From contig NZ_CP083370.1 of NCBI RefSeq assembly GCF_017488845.2, positions 2,542,001 to 2,606,000 of the forward strand: 64,000 nucleotides of DNA, read 5' to 3'. The notes beneath the pieces are model-generated. The model had not been told where the DNA came from, made no database searches, and saw only the letters and a program-made list of their open reading frames with translations. Every line of letters starts with the position of its first letter. The first letter of the stretch is position 1. This DNA is from Ensifer canadensis. Lineage in GTDB: Bacteria > Pseudomonadota > Alphaproteobacteria > Rhizobiales > Rhizobiaceae. This document shows, one piece after another, positions 34,296 through 43,900 of the stretch. The position numbers were made by a program, and so were the translations under genes.

Positions 34296-35932
34296 CAGAG
34301 CTTCCCGCAATAGGCACTCAGAGCATCGAGTTTCAGCACGCCGCCGGCGACCCGCACCGATTGACCCGGCAACGGCACGCCTTCCATCGCCGCGTCGGAA
34401 ACGAGAAATTCCTGCGGCACGCGCGTCAGGTTGAAGACGAAGAGCAGCCGCTCGCCATCCTTCTCGCGGATGAATGCCAGCAGGTCGCGGTTGCTCTCGA
34501 TGAACGACATGTCACCATCGTGCAGGGCCGCATGCGACCGGCGAAAAGCCAGCATGGCGCGATAATGGTTGAGCACCGTGCCAGCGCCAGCCTCCTGCGT
34601 ATCGACCGCCAGGCGGGCCTGCTCTGTCGGCACCGGCAGCCACGGTTTTCCGACGGAGAACCCGGCATGCCTGGCGGCCGCCTCCCACACCATCGGCGTG
34701 CGGCAGCCATCCCTCCCCTTGAACGACGGCCAGAAGCGGATGCCATAGGGATCGCGTAAATCCTCGAAGGCAAGATCCGCTTCCGTCAAACCCAACTCTT
34801 CGCCCTGGTAGAGGCAGATCGAGCCACGCAAGGTCGCCAGAAGCGTGATTGCCAGCTTTGCGACCACTTCCCGTTCCGCATCGCTTCGCGCAAAGCGGCT
34901 GACATGGCGCATGACGTCGTGGTTGGAAAAAGCCCAGCACACCCAGCCGTCGGTGACAGCCTTCTGGAAATTGTCGACGCAGCGGCGGATATGACCTGCA
35001 GTGAAATCCGGGCCGAGCAGATCGAAGGTATAACACATGTGCAGCTTGTCGCCGCCGCTGGTATAGGCGGCCACGGTCTTCAACGATCGCGCGCCGTCCC
35101 CCACTTCGCCGACCGTCGTTCGGCCGCCATAACCATCGAGCAAGGCCCGGAACCGCTGGAGAAAGGCGACGTTTTCCGGTTGGCTCTTGTCGTAGAGGTG
35201 ATCCTGCATGCCGTAGGGATTGACGTCGGGCGCATCATTGCTCGTCGCATCCGGATCCGGCACCAGCGGCGGATTGTCCCTGAGATGGCGGTCGTGGAAA
35301 TAGAAGTTCACGGTATCGAGCCGGAAACCGTCGACGCCACGGTCGAGCCAGAAGCGCGCTGCATCCAGCACTGCATCCTGAACATCAGAATTGTGGAAAT
35401 TGAGGTCCGGCTGCGAGGCAAGGAAGTTGTGCATGTAATATTGCTTGCGCACCCCGTCCCACTCCCAGGCCGGTCCGCCGAAGATCGAAAGCCAGTTGTT
35501 GGGCGCGGTGCCATCAGGCTTCGGATCGGCCCAGACATACCAGTCTGCCTTCGGATTCTCGCGGCTGGTCCGGCTTTCGACGAACCAGGGATGGCGGTCG
35601 GATGAATGCGAAATCACCTGATCGATGATCACCCTGAGGCCGAGGCGGTGCGCCTCCGCCAGCATCGCGTCGAAATCGGCAAGCGTGCCGAACATCGGGT
35701 CGACGTCGCAATAATCCGAGACGTCGTAGCCCATGTCGGCTTGCGGCGAGGTGAAGAAGGGCGACAGCCAGATGGCGTCGACGCCGAGCGAGGCGATGTG
35801 GCCGAGCCGCCGCGTGACGCCCTTCAAGTCGCCGATGCCATCATCATCGGTATCCTGAAACGAGCGCGGATAGACCTGATAGATCACAGCGCCGCGCCAC
35901 CAATCGTCACCCGAAACCTGCTGAGACGCCAT
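34295..35932 (-). CDS. Alpha-glucosidase, GH13 family
   Basis: 545 residues, similar in type to rhizobial AglA/oligo-1,6-glucosidases. WWRGAVIYQVYPRSFQDTDDDGIGDLKG is the family start; catalytic nucleophile Asp in GVDGFRLDTVNFYF, acid/base Glu in TTVGEVGD, and transition-state Asp in FSNHDVMRHVSR. No signal peptide, so it probably hydrolyses imported alpha-glucosides such as sucrose, trehalulose or maltose in the cytoplasm. The ABC genes aglEFGK that accompany aglA in S. meliloti are not here. The frame is open 28 codons upstream, but MASQQVSGDDWW is the usual start. Confidence 0.9.
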   Translation of the reverse strand: MASQQVSGDDWWRGAVIYQVYPRSFQDTDDDGIGDLKGVTRRLGHIASLGVDAIWLSPFFTSPQADMGYDVSDYCDVDPMFGTLADFDAMLAEAHRLGLRVIIDQVISHSSDRHPWFVESRTSRENPKADWYVWADPKPDGTAPNNWLSIFGGPAWEWDGVRKQYYMHNFLASQPDLNFHNSDVQDAVLDAARFWLDRGVDGFRLDTVNFYFHDRHLRDNPPLVPDPDATSNDAPDVNPYGMQDHLYDKSQPENVAFLQRFRALLDGYGGRTTVGEVGDGARSLKTVAAYTSGGDKLHMCYTFDLLGPDFTAGHIRRCVDNFQKAVTDGWVCWAFSNHDVMRHVSRFARSDAEREVVAKLAITLLATLRGSICLYQGEELGLTEADLAFEDLRDPYGIRFWPSFKGRDGCRTPMVWEAAARHAGFSVGKPWLPVPTEQARLAVDTQEAGAGTVLNHYRAMLAFRRSHAALHDGDMSFIESNRDLLAFIREKDGERLLFVFNLTRVPQEFLVSDAAMEGVPLPGQSVRVAGGVLKLDALSAYCGKL

Positions 35933-36123
35933 GCCCTGCCCCCGTGAAACCGATCTGTGCGCCAAGATGTAACCGCGCCCGGCGCGGGAGTAAACGCCGG
36001 AGGGCAGCCAAGTCATCGCTCAAATCTCAAGCGCCCTAAAAACAACTCTTGCCGAGACCGGTCTTGAACCTTATCCCGTCAGCACGGCAAAAACCAAAGG
36101 GAGAGAAGACGTTGGCGGGAACG

Positions 36124-37026
36124 ATGCTTTCGATCGGGGAATGCATGGTCGAACTGATGCAGGCCGAGGGCGGCCTGTTGCGCAAAAGCTATGCCGGCGA
36201 CACCTTCAACGCCGCCTATTATGCACACCTGTTCCTGCCGATCGACTGGTCCGTCGCCTATTGCTCTGCCGTCGGCACCGACACGGTTTCCGACGAAATG
36301 CTCGCCTTCATGGCCGAGAAGGGCATCGACACGGCGGCCGTCCGCAAAATCAAGGGTCGCACGCCGGGCCTCTACATGATCCATCTGAAGGACGGCGAGC
36401 GTAGCTTCTCCTATTGGCGCTCGGCTTCAGCAGCGAGACTTCTCGCCGATGACCCAGAGCATCTGCGCCGCGCCATCGAGGGCGCCGATCTCATCCTGTT
36501 TTCCGGCATTACCCTTGCGATCCTGGCGCCCGAGGCGGTGGAAACGCTGCTTGCCGAACTGCGCCGCGCCAAGGCCGCGGGTAAACGCGTCGTCTTCGAC
36601 CCCAATATCCGTCCTCGCCTTTGGGACGACGCCGAGCGCATGCGCCAGACACTGACGGATGGCGCCCGTGCCGCCAGCCTGGTGATGCCGAGCTTCGACG
36701 ACGAGGTCACGCATTTCGGTGACGGCTCGATCAAGGCGACGATCGAGCGCTACAAGGCGCTGGGTGTCGCCGACGTGGTCGTCAAGGACGGGGAAAAGGG
36801 TGTGACGCTGGCGTTCGAGGGATCAGAAGCAAGCCACGTCCCGGCAACGCCGGTCGAGCGCGTGGTCGACACCACCAGCGCCGGCGACAGCTTCAACGGT
36901 GCCTTCCTCTCGCGTCTCGTCACGGGCGACACGCCGAGTGAATCTGCAGCCTTTGCCGCCCGCATCGCTGCCGGCGTCATCGGCCATCACGGCGCGCTGG
37001 TCGACAAGAACAAGCTCGTCGACTGA
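36124..37026 (+). CDS. kdgK: 2-dehydro-3-deoxygluconokinase (KDG kinase)
   Basis: PfkB-family sugar kinase phosphorylating 2-keto-3-deoxygluconate before aldol cleavage (uronate and galactonate catabolism, Entner-Doudoroff entry). About 300 residues. MLSIGECMVELMQAEGGLLRKSYAGDTFNAAYY is the family N-terminus; the PfkB anion-hole/catalytic motif is VVDTTSAGDSFNGAFL with the base Asp near residue 254. An in-frame TTG at 36112 with GGGAGAG upstream is an alternative start adding four residues. Divergent from the alpha-glucosidase gene; convergent with der. Confidence 0.9.
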   Translation: MLSIGECMVELMQAEGGLLRKSYAGDTFNAAYYAHLFLPIDWSVAYCSAVGTDTVSDEMLAFMAEKGIDTAAVRKIKGRTPGLYMIHLKDGERSFSYWRSASAARLLADDPEHLRRAIEGADLILFSGITLAILAPEAVETLLAELRRAKAAGKRVVFDPNIRPRLWDDAERMRQTLTDGARAASLVMPSFDDEVTHFGDGSIKATIERYKALGVADVVVKDGEKGVTLAFEGSEASHVPATPVERVVDTTSAGDSFNGAFLSRLVTGDTPSESAAFAARIAAGVIGHHGALVDKNKLVD

Positions 37027-37075
37027 GGCATCGCCGCAGCCGACCGCCGCTTGCGGATTTTGGGCATGATAGCAT

Positions 37076-37103
37076 CCCTTGCGCGTCAAAATCGACGCGA
37101 GGG
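37076..37103. terminator. Bidirectional hairpin between kdgK and der
   Basis: CCCTTGCGCGTC and GACGCGAGGGG form a stem around an AAAATC loop in the 109-base gap between two convergent genes. The core resembles the arms of repeat module A. No long T-run follows. Confidence 0.5.
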
Positions 37104-37135
37104 GCTGCAAAGACACAGACGCTGCCGCCGATGGC

Positions 37136-38566
37136 TCAGCGCTTCTTGCGCTTATTCTCGAAGGGATTTTCCGACGCGCGATAGTGGATGCGGATCGGCA
37201 CGCCCGGCAGGTCGAAATCGTTGCGCAAGCCATTGATCAAGTAGCGGGTATAGGATTCCGGCAGCGCGTCGGGCCGCGTGCACGAGATCATGAAGCCCGG
37301 CGGGCGGGCCTTCACCTGCGTCATGTATTTCAGCTTCAGGCGGCGGCCGGAGACAGCCGGTGGCGGATGCTGCACCTGCTGGGAATCGAGCCAGCGGTTG
37401 AGACGCGCCGTCGAGATACGGCGGTTCCAGGTCTTGTCGGTGTCGATGATCGCCTGCATCAGGCGGTCGAGGCCGTAGCCGGTATGGCCGGAGATCGGTA
37501 TGGCGCGAATGCCGCGCGCCTGCGGCAACAGCCGCTCGGTCTTTTCGCGAAGATCGGCAAGCACGGCCTGCCAGTCCTCGACCAGATCCCATTTGTTGAA
37601 GGCAAGCACGGCGGCCCGGCCTTCGCGAATGATGAGATCGACGATCTGCAGGTCCTGCTTTTCGAACGGAATGGTCGCGTCGAAGACGATGACCACCGTT
37701 TCGGCAAAGCGGATGGCGCGCAGCGCATCGGCGACCGAAAGCTTCTCCAGCTTCTCCTGCACCCTGGCCTTGCGACGCATGCCCGCGGTGTCGAACATCT
37801 TGATGGTGCGGCCGCGCCAGTCCCATTCGACCGAAATCGAATCACGGGTGATGCCGGCTTCCGGCCCGGTCAAAAGCCGGTCTTCACCGAGGAAGCGGTT
37901 GATCAGTGTCGACTTGCCGGCATTCGGCCGGCCGACGATCGCCACGCGCAGCGGCTTGGTCTCGTCATAGGCAGGCTCGGCCTCGTCGTCCTTTTCCGCC
38001 GCTTCGCCGGTGGTCGGGCGCAGGTCGATATCGGTCTCGGCAACGTCGTCTTCCTGAGGATAGGCACGGTCTTCGCCGATCGCAGCGACGATCGCGTCGC
38101 GCAGATCGAGCATGCCCTGGCCATGTTCGGCCGAGATCGGGCAAGGATCGCCAAGACCGAGCGTGAAGGCGTCATAGAAGCCGCCGTCGGAACCGCGGGC
38201 CTCGGACTTGTTGGCGACGAGCACGACCGGCTTGCCGCGCCGACGCAGCATCTCGGCAAGTGTGTTGTCGGCCGGCGTCAGGCCCCCTTTGGCGTCGACC
38301 ACGAACAGCGACAGGTCGGCCTCGTCGATCGCGGCTTCGGTCTGCGCCCACATGCGGCCCTGAAGGCTGTCGGGTGCGGACTGTTCCAGGCCGGCGGTAT
38401 CGATGATGCGGAAGCGCAAGTCGATGAGCTTGGCATCGCCCGGACGGCGGTCACGGGTGACACCCGGCGTATCGTCGACGAGCGCCAGCTTCTTGCCAAC
38501 CAGACGATTGAACAAGGTGGACTTGCCGACATTGGGGCGCCCGATGATGGCGACGGTGAAACTCAT
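37136..38566 (-). CDS. der: Ribosome-assembly GTPase Der (EngA)
   Basis: Essential double-GTPase for 50S maturation, 476 residues. Two G domains: the first with GRPNVGKST (about 9-17), DTAGLE and ANKSE; the second, after an acidic linker (about 180-205), with [15 protein letters not shown] and FNKWDL. The C-terminal KH-like domain follows (about 380-476). ATG 38566 begins [16 protein letters not shown] as usual. Downstream of the YfgM-like gene on the same strand, the same neighbourhood (yfgM-bamB-der) as in Escherichia coli, without bamB. Confidence 0.97.
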   Translation of the reverse strand: MSFTVAIIGRPNVGKSTLFNRLVGKKLALVDDTPGVTRDRRPGDAKLIDLRFRIIDTAGLEQSAPDSLQGRMWAQTEAAIDEADLSLFVVDAKGGLTPADNTLAEMLRRRGKPVVLVANKSEARGSDGGFYDAFTLGLGDPCPISAEHGQGMLDLRDAIVAAIGEDRAYPQEDDVAETDIDLRPTTGEAAEKDDEAEPAYDETKPLRVAIVGRPNAGKSTLINRFLGEDRLLTGPEAGITRDSISVEWDWRGRTIKMFDTAGMRRKARVQEKLEKLSVADALRAIRFAETVVIVFDATIPFEKQDLQIVDLIIREGRAAVLAFNKWDLVEDWQAVLADLREKTERLLPQARGIRAIPISGHTGYGLDRLMQAIIDTDKTWNRRISTARLNRWLDSQQVQHPPPAVSGRRLKLKYMTQVKARPPGFMISCTRPDALPESYTRYLINGLRNDFDLPGVPIRIHYRASENPFENKRKKR

Positions 38567-38640
38567 GAACGTATCCGTTTCCGTCCTGAAGCGCTGCACG
38601 TCGTCAAGACATACAGCGCTCCAACACTTTGAAAATCAAC

Positions 38641-38679
38641 ATATCCTTTCCAAAGGCCGGTGCCGGCCTTCAGGGATAT
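38641..38679 (-). terminator. Large palindrome between the YfgM-like gene and der
   Basis: AAGGCCGG-TG-CCGGCCTT (38653-38670) is nested in an outer ATATCC/GGATAT pair (38641-38679). It lies just past the YfgM-like stop. Only a short TTT follows on the minus strand, so it may cause partial termination or stabilise the upstream mRNA rather than block der expression. Confidence 0.5.
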
Positions 38680-38683
38680 GCGC

Positions 38684-39352
38684 TTAGGCTTTGCCGCTCG
38701 CGGCAATCACGTCGAGCAGCATCTGCGCCCGGCCTGCAACATTGCGCGGGCTCTGGGGATCATCGACGATCTGTTGGAACCAGCTCTTCGCCTTGGCGGT
38801 ATCGCCGGCCTTGTAGGCAGCAAGGCCAAGCGCCTCACGGGCCGAGTGGCGCATATTGTTCTGCGGCACGGCCAGTTGTTCGACTTCGGCCGAAACCTGG
38901 TCATAGGTGCCGGTATCGACCAGCAGATAGGCGGCGCGCAGGCGGGCGGCGTCGCGAAGCGCCTCAGGCAGGCCGGTGTCTTTGCCGATCTCCGAGAACG
39001 CCTTGATGGCGGCATCGGTCTCGCCCTTCTCGGCCTGCAGCGTCGCCGCACGAAGGCGAGCCAGCACCGGATAGGCGCCATAGCCGTCCTTCTGCAAGTT
39101 GTTGAGGGCGGCCAGCGCCTCGTCGGCCTTGTTTTCCTTGGCGAGGTTCAGCGCCTGGAGGAACTCGTCGCCGGACTTCGACGACGCGTTGTCACGCCAG
39201 TAGTCGTAGCCGACCTTGCCGATGGTTCCGAGAACGATGAGCACGGCAATCGCCACGATGACGCTGCCGAAACGGGCCCAGATGTTCTTCATCTGGTCCG
39301 AACGCAGTTCTTCATTCACCTCGCGGATAAAGCTGTCGTCTTGGTTCGCCAT
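38684..39352 (-). CDS. YfgM-like membrane-anchored TPR protein
   Basis: 222 residues. An N-terminal cytoplasmic segment (SFIREVNEELRSDQMKNIWARFG), one transmembrane helix (about 28-48, SVIVAIAVLIVLGTIGKVGYD), then periplasmic tetratricopeptide-like helices (ARLRAATLQAEKGETDAAIKAF, ALGLAAYKAGDTAKAKSWFQQI). This architecture is the TPR_21/YfgM family, an accessory factor of the SecYEG translocon and periplasmic chaperones in Escherichia coli. Position upstream of der supports it. Confidence 0.85.
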   Translation of the reverse strand: MANQDDSFIREVNEELRSDQMKNIWARFGSVIVAIAVLIVLGTIGKVGYDYWRDNASSKSGDEFLQALNLAKENKADEALAALNNLQKDGYGAYPVLARLRAATLQAEKGETDAAIKAFSEIGKDTGLPEALRDAARLRAAYLLVDTGTYDQVSAEVEQLAVPQNNMRHSAREALGLAAYKAGDTAKAKSWFQQIVDDPQSPRNVAGRAQMLLDVIAASGKA

Positions 39353-39445
39353 CGATTGCCCCGGCCTCTCGGCCTTCCCTGCACGCTATTAGGATTTTGC
39401 GCCTTCTACCCGATTTTGCGGCTGTTGTAAGGGGGCGCGCGTTAT

Positions 39446-40033
39446 TTAGCCGACAACCATAGGCGAAACACCGATCACCAGTTCGTGCAACTTCCACACA
39501 ATCACGCCATAAAGGGCCGCACCAAGCACGATGGCGATGAGGTCGTAGCGATAGGAAACGAACGCCGGATAGGTGATTTCGCCGGCGCGCCAGCGCTTTT
39601 TCATCGAAATGCGCAGGATCACCGCCCAGACGAGGAAGGTGCCGAAGAGCAGCACCGACGACGCCTCGCCATTGGCAAGCAGGTGGGCAAGTGCCCAGAT
39701 CTTGATTGCGAGGATCGCCGGATGTTTTGTGGCCGCGCGGATCTTGCCCGGGGGCAGATAGGCGGCCACAAGACAGATGCTGGCGATCAGCATCAGGGTC
39801 AGCGCGATGTGTGCAAGAAAGACCGGGGGCGTATAGAGCATGCCGGTGGTGGCGCGCGCCTGATCGAAGCCATAGGCAATCAGACCGAGGCCAACAAGCG
39901 CACAGATACCGTGGATCGCATGCCAGGCGCCGGTGCCGCTGCTGGATATCACCGATGCGCGCAGGCCGGGTGCAAAGCTGCGAACGAGATGGATGCCCAA
40001 GAAGATCACGATACCCAATATCAGTAGCGCCAT
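39446..40033 (-). CDS. NnrU family membrane protein
   Basis: 195 residues with about five or six hydrophobic helices. HLVRSFAPGLR near the start, GAWHAIHGICALVGLGLIAYGFDQARATTGMLYTPP and KHPAILAIKIWALAHLLANGEASSVLLFG are hallmarks of the NnrU family, linked by name to nitric-oxide/denitrification genes but of unclear function. The conserved His residues (H in GIHLVR, WHAIHG, KHPA, AHLL) could bind haem or isoprenoid. No denitrification genes are nearby. Divergent from the deacetylase-like gene. Confidence 0.88.
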   Translation of the reverse strand: MALLILGIVIFLGIHLVRSFAPGLRASVISSSGTGAWHAIHGICALVGLGLIAYGFDQARATTGMLYTPPVFLAHIALTLMLIASICLVAAYLPPGKIRAATKHPAILAIKIWALAHLLANGEASSVLLFGTFLVWAVILRISMKKRWRAGEITYPAFVSYRYDLIAIVLGAALYGVIVWKLHELVIGVSPMVVG

Positions 40034-40165
40034 GTCGTCACCCGTCCTTCATTATTGTTCTGTCGGCTATCGACATAGCCGGAGTGCACAGAAATTTCCA
40101 GACAGATCAAAGGATTGCCGCATTCCTGGATAAAGGGACGGCATACGCAAATCGTCGCAGATATC

Positions 40166-41185
40166 ATGATCCGAACATTTATTGCCCTTTCCCTCGCCCT
40201 TTGCCCTGCCCTCGTCGCGGCTGCCGAACCCACGCCCGATATGGCCGCACCGACCGTTCCTGCCAAGGACAAGCAGCTCGTCATCGTGTCTTTCGATGGG
40301 GCGCATGACAACGCGCTGTGGGAGAAAAGCCTGGCGATGGCCAAGCGCACCAATGCGCATTTCACCTATTTCCTCTCCTGCACGTTCCTGATGACGCGCG
40401 CCGACGGCAAGCAGAGCTACAGACCGCCGGGGCTGAAACCGGGTCGTTCCAATGTCGGCTTTGCCCAGAGCCGAGAGGAAATCGCGGCCCGCGCCGGTCA
40501 CATCTGGCAGGCCCATCTCGACGGTCACGACATTGCCAGCCACGCCTGCGGCCATTTCGACGGCAAGGGCTGGACGAAGGCCGATTGGCAAAGCGAATTC
40601 TCGACATTCGACATCGCCCTGCGCGATGCCTGGAAGAAGGCCGACAGGCCGGATGCCGAGCCGCAAGGCTGGGCGGAATTTGCCCGCACCGGCATCAAGG
40701 GTTTCCGTGCGCCCTACCTGTCGCTGAGCGACGGCCTGCTGCCAGCCCTGAAGGCATCGGTCTTTACCTATGACGCGAGCCTGGTGACCAAGGGGCCGGG
40801 CTGGCCGATGGAGAAGGACGGTCTGCCGCGCTTCGGCCTGCCGCTGATCCCGGAAGGGCCGTCCAAGCGGCCGGTGATCGGCATGGACTACAATCTGTTC
40901 GTGCGCCATTCCATGGGTATCGAAAACAAGAAGGACAGCGCCACCTTCGAAGCGCGCACCTACGAGGCCTACAGACAAGCCTTCGACAAGGAATATGCCG
41001 GCAACCGCATCCCGCTGCAGCTCGGCTTCCATTTCGTCGAGATGAATGGCGGCGCCTACTGGCGCGCGCTCGACCGGCTGCTGACCGAGGTCTGCAGCAA
41101 GCCTGATGTCGCCTGCGTCAGCTACGCCCAGGCGCTGCCGATGATCGAGCAGGCAAAAAAGAAGGCGGATCGCTCCGCCTTCTGA
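40166..41185 (+). CDS. Polysaccharide deacetylase-like secreted protein
   Basis: 339 residues with a signal peptide (about 1-19, ending LVAAAE). NodB-like fold: first strand LVIVSFDGAHDN, His motif ASHACGHFDG, and GFRAPYLSLSDGLLPALK (the RxPY motif). The usual TFDDG is changed to SFDGA, so the second Asp, normally a metal ligand, is not in its standard place, while the HxxxH pair remains. The enzyme may be altered or use another ligand. The weak ribosome site leaves the start fairly certain because the signal peptide begins there. The last codons lie inside the bacA terminator. Confidence 0.8.
   Translation: MIRTFIALSLALCPALVAAAEPTPDMAAPTVPAKDKQLVIVSFDGAHDNALWEKSLAMAKRTNAHFTYFLSCTFLMTRADGKQSYRPPGLKPGRSNVGFAQSREEIAARAGHIWQAHLDGHDIASHACGHFDGKGWTKADWQSEFSTFDIALRDAWKKADRPDAEPQGWAEFARTGIKGFRAPYLSLSDGLLPALKASVFTYDASLVTKGPGWPMEKDGLPRFGLPLIPEGPSKRPVIGMDYNLFVRHSMGIENKKDSATFEARTYEAYRQAFDKEYAGNRIPLQLGFHFVEMNGGAYWRALDRLLTEVCSKPDVACVSYAQALPMIEQAKKKADRSAF
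41154..41183 (-). terminator. bacA terminator embedded in the opposing gene
   Basis: On the minus strand GAAGGCGGA-GCGA-TCCGCCTTC is followed by TTTTTT, an ideal rho-independent terminator 24 bases past the bacA stop. The same bases encode the last residues (KKADRSAF) of the convergent deacetylase-like gene, whose AAAAAA codons supply the U-tract. Confidence 0.88.
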
Positions 41186-41206
41186 TTGGTCCTCTCCTGG
41201 CCCAGC

Positions 41207-42466
41207 TTAGGCCAGTTCTTCCTCGCCACCAACCGCGATGAACTTCTGCTCGATTTCCGGCAGGGGCTCATCGTCGATTGCCGCTTCGAAGGCGCGCAGA
41301 CGCTTGTAGATCGAAAGCAGTTCGACAATCGTCGGCCAGGATGAAACCAGGTACTGAAACGACGACGTCACCTGCCCGAAGGCACCCGAGATCTGGTTCA
41401 ACGCGCCGAGTGTGATCTTGCCGGCGATGATCGACGGCGCCAGGATCAGCAACGAGAAGATGCCGTTGATCTGCAAATAGAAAATGCGGGCGATGTTGAA
41501 GTAGAGATAGTGGAAATAGAGCCGGAAATAGTTCCGGCGAACGTTTTCGAAGAGATCGGCGACCGTCGGCGGCTGAGCGCGATCGGCGTGGTCCTCACCA
41601 TAGACCAGTTCCTTGCGGTAGGCCGCTTCCACACGCTGGTTGCGGAACTCGAGGCCCGGCAGCTTAATGCCGACGAGCGCCAGGAACACCGTGCCGAACA
41701 GCGACCAAAGCACAGCGGCCGTAACCAGCGGATAGGGAATGTCACCGACGATCGGCAGTTCGGTGACATTGGCCGAAAGCCGGATCAATACCGGCGTAAA
41801 CGCAATCAGCGTCATCACGCTGTCGATCAGGCTGACGCCGAGGCCCTCCACCGTCGTGGAGAAGCGCATTGTGTCTTCCTGGACACGCTGCGAAGCACCT
41901 TCGATACGACGCAGCTTGCCCCAGTGGGCCATGTAGTACTCGTTCATCGCCGTGCGCCAGCGGAAGATATAGTGGCTGACGAAGAAGCGGGTCATGACCG
42001 CGACAGCGACAGCGACCAAGGCGATACCGAGGAAGACGGCGATTTCTCCGTAGAACTCTGCCGCGGTCACCACCTTCGTCTTCGAGACGATCGCCTGAAT
42101 CAGATCCCAGAACGGCCCGTACCAATTGTTGATCGCGACGCTCACCTGCACCTGGAAATAGGTGACGAAAAGAATGAGGGCTGAGCCGAGGATCGACCAG
42201 TTCTGCCAGGGATGTGGCGAATAGACATACCAGAATGCTGCGAACAGCCCGACGACCAGCCCGAAGTAGAGATAGAACCAGAGGAAGGCGGGCGACCAGA
42301 AGGCAGAAATCCCGGTGATCGGCGGCGCATCCGAGGGCAAGGGCGGCATTCCGAAGACTGCACCCAACTGCTCGCCTTCACCATACCAAAAGGCGATGGC
42401 GACAAGCGACCAGACGACAAAGGAAATGAAAAAGAGCTTCGGCTTCGGGAAGAAAGATAGGAACAA
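41207..42466 (-). CDS. bacA: Peptide uptake permease BacA (SbmA/BacA family)
   Basis: Inner-membrane proton-driven importer of peptides, 419 residues. [12 protein letters not shown] at the start, [78 protein letters not shown] and [34 protein letters not shown] are signature stretches. In S. meliloti BacA is needed for bacteroid survival and imports plant NCR peptides, bleomycin and Bac7. The start appears to be TTG (reading F-L-S next) with GAGAG nine bases upstream; no ATG fits. A very long chain fatty acid effect is also known for bacA mutants. Confidence 0.93.
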   Translation of the reverse strand: MFLSFFPKPKLFFISFVVWSLVAIAFWYGEGEQLGAVFGMPPLPSDAPPITGISAFWSPAFLWFYLYFGLVVGLFAAFWYVYSPHPWQNWSILGSALILFVTYFQVQVSVAINNWYGPFWDLIQAIVSKTKVVTAAEFYGEIAVFLGIALVAVAVAVMTRFFVSHYIFRWRTAMNEYYMAHWGKLRRIEGASQRVQEDTMRFSTTVEGLGVSLIDSVMTLIAFTPVLIRLSANVTELPIVGDIPYPLVTAAVLWSLFGTVFLALVGIKLPGLEFRNQRVEAAYRKELVYGEDHADRAQPPTVADLFENVRRNYFRLYFHYLYFNIARIFYLQINGIFSLLILAPSIIAGKITLGALNQISGAFGQVTSSFQYLVSSWPTIVELLSIYKRLRAFEAAIDDEPLPEIEQKFIAVGGEEELA

Positions 42467-42618
42467 AGTACGGCACTCTCGTTTCGGGGGAGGAGAACAA
42501 CTCGCCTCTCGAAGCGCCGAAACTAGGGCAAAGCACCTTTTTCAACAATCAGGTAATATGAACGTTACCGTTATTTCATCATGTGTTACGGCAAGCGGCG
42601 CAACCTTCCCGCCGCCGC

Positions 42619-43818
42619 TCAGCGCGGCAGCGCCGCTGCGATCCGCCTGAGTTCGGCAACGATCACCCCGCCGCAGACGAACAGCACCGCGGCCGCGATC
42701 AAGGTCGGCGCTGCAAAGCTGCCGGTGCGCTGGGCCAACCAGCCGGCAACCACCGGACCGATGATCTGGCCGATACCGAAGGCCGCCGTCATCAGCGCCA
42801 GTGCCTTGCGCGGACTTTCCGGCGCCAGATGCCGGCCGATCTGCAGGCCGTAGGCGGTGATCATCATGAAGGTGGCGCCCAGCATCAGGCCACCGGCAAG
42901 CGGCGCATAGGGCAGCGGCAGGCTGACGGTGAGCACAAGGCCGACAGCCTCGGCCAGAAGACCGATCGCGTAAACACCGGCAAGCCCGAAGCGCGGCACG
43001 GCGAAGCGCCAGAGATAGACCGACAGCGCTGCACTTAGGCCCGTCAACAGCCAGGCAAGGAACTCGATGCTGTGGCCGCCGCTCGCGTCGCGGGCCATGG
43101 CCACCAGGAACGTGGCCGTGATCACGTAACCGAAGCCGAACAACCCATAGGTCAGCGTCACCACCGTCAGGGGGCGGGTCCAGGTCAGCGGCTTTTCACG
43201 TGCGGCGCCGTTGCCGGAGACGGGACCGGCCGGCAGCATCAGAGCGACGACGACCGTGCCGACAAGCGCGACAAGAGCGCCGGTGAACCAGTCGGCTTGC
43301 GACGCTGAAAGCCCGGCGGCGCCAGCGAGAGGTGCCAACCAGACGCAGAGCGAGGAGAAGGCGATGCCGAGCCCGACGCCGCCGAAATGCATGGCCGGCA
43401 CATGTTCAGACCGCGCCAACAGCCCGTGACCAAGGACGATGCCGGAGATGAAGATCATCGAAAACGCGCTGGCAAGGCCGGCGAGAAAGCGGATGAGACT
43501 GAGCACCAAGACCGAGGACGTCAGGCCCATCGCCGCCAGCAGCAGTGTGGTTGCCGCGAGCGAAGCAAGCCCGATCCTTCGCTCCTGCCCATGCGCCCAG
43601 CCGTAAGCGCCAAGCACGGCGCCGGCGAGATAGCCGACGAAATTGGCCGAGGCGATGAGGCCGGCATCCGCCGGCGATAGGCCGAGGTCCGTCATCATCG
43701 CCGGCAGGATCGGCGTGTAGGAGAAGCGGCCGAAGCCCATGGCGACCGCCATGGCAATGGCGCCGGCGGTAGCGGTGGAGGCGAGGCTTGCGTGATGTGG
43801 TCTGTCGATCGTGGTCAT
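42619..43818 (-). CDS. MFS transporter, YbfB/YjiJ family
   Basis: 399 residues with about 12 hydrophobic helices. AMAVAMGFGRFSYTPILPAMMTDLGLSPADAGLIASANFVGYLAGAVLG is characteristic of the YbfB/YjiJ family of major facilitators; APESPRKALALMTAAFGIGQIIGPVVAGWLA is the matching C-terminal segment. Substrate unknown. ATG 43818 (MTTIDRPHH) is preferred over an upstream in-frame start; no good ribosome site is visible. No regulator gene is adjacent. Confidence 0.85.
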   Translation of the reverse strand: MTTIDRPHHASLASTATAGAIAMAVAMGFGRFSYTPILPAMMTDLGLSPADAGLIASANFVGYLAGAVLGAYGWAHGQERRIGLASLAATTLLLAAMGLTSSVLVLSLIRFLAGLASAFSMIFISGIVLGHGLLARSEHVPAMHFGGVGLGIAFSSLCVWLAPLAGAAGLSASQADWFTGALVALVGTVVVALMLPAGPVSGNGAAREKPLTWTRPLTVVTLTYGLFGFGYVITATFLVAMARDASGGHSIEFLAWLLTGLSAALSVYLWRFAVPRFGLAGVYAIGLLAEAVGLVLTVSLPLPYAPLAGGLMLGATFMMITAYGLQIGRHLAPESPRKALALMTAAFGIGQIIGPVVAGWLAQRTGSFAAPTLIAAAVLFVCGGVIVAELRRIAAALPR

Positions 43819-43900
43819 AAGCAGTTTTATTGCACTGCAAAACGAACACCACAAATCACTATAATTGAATGTCCTATTGAAGGAATCGAACGATGGCCCG

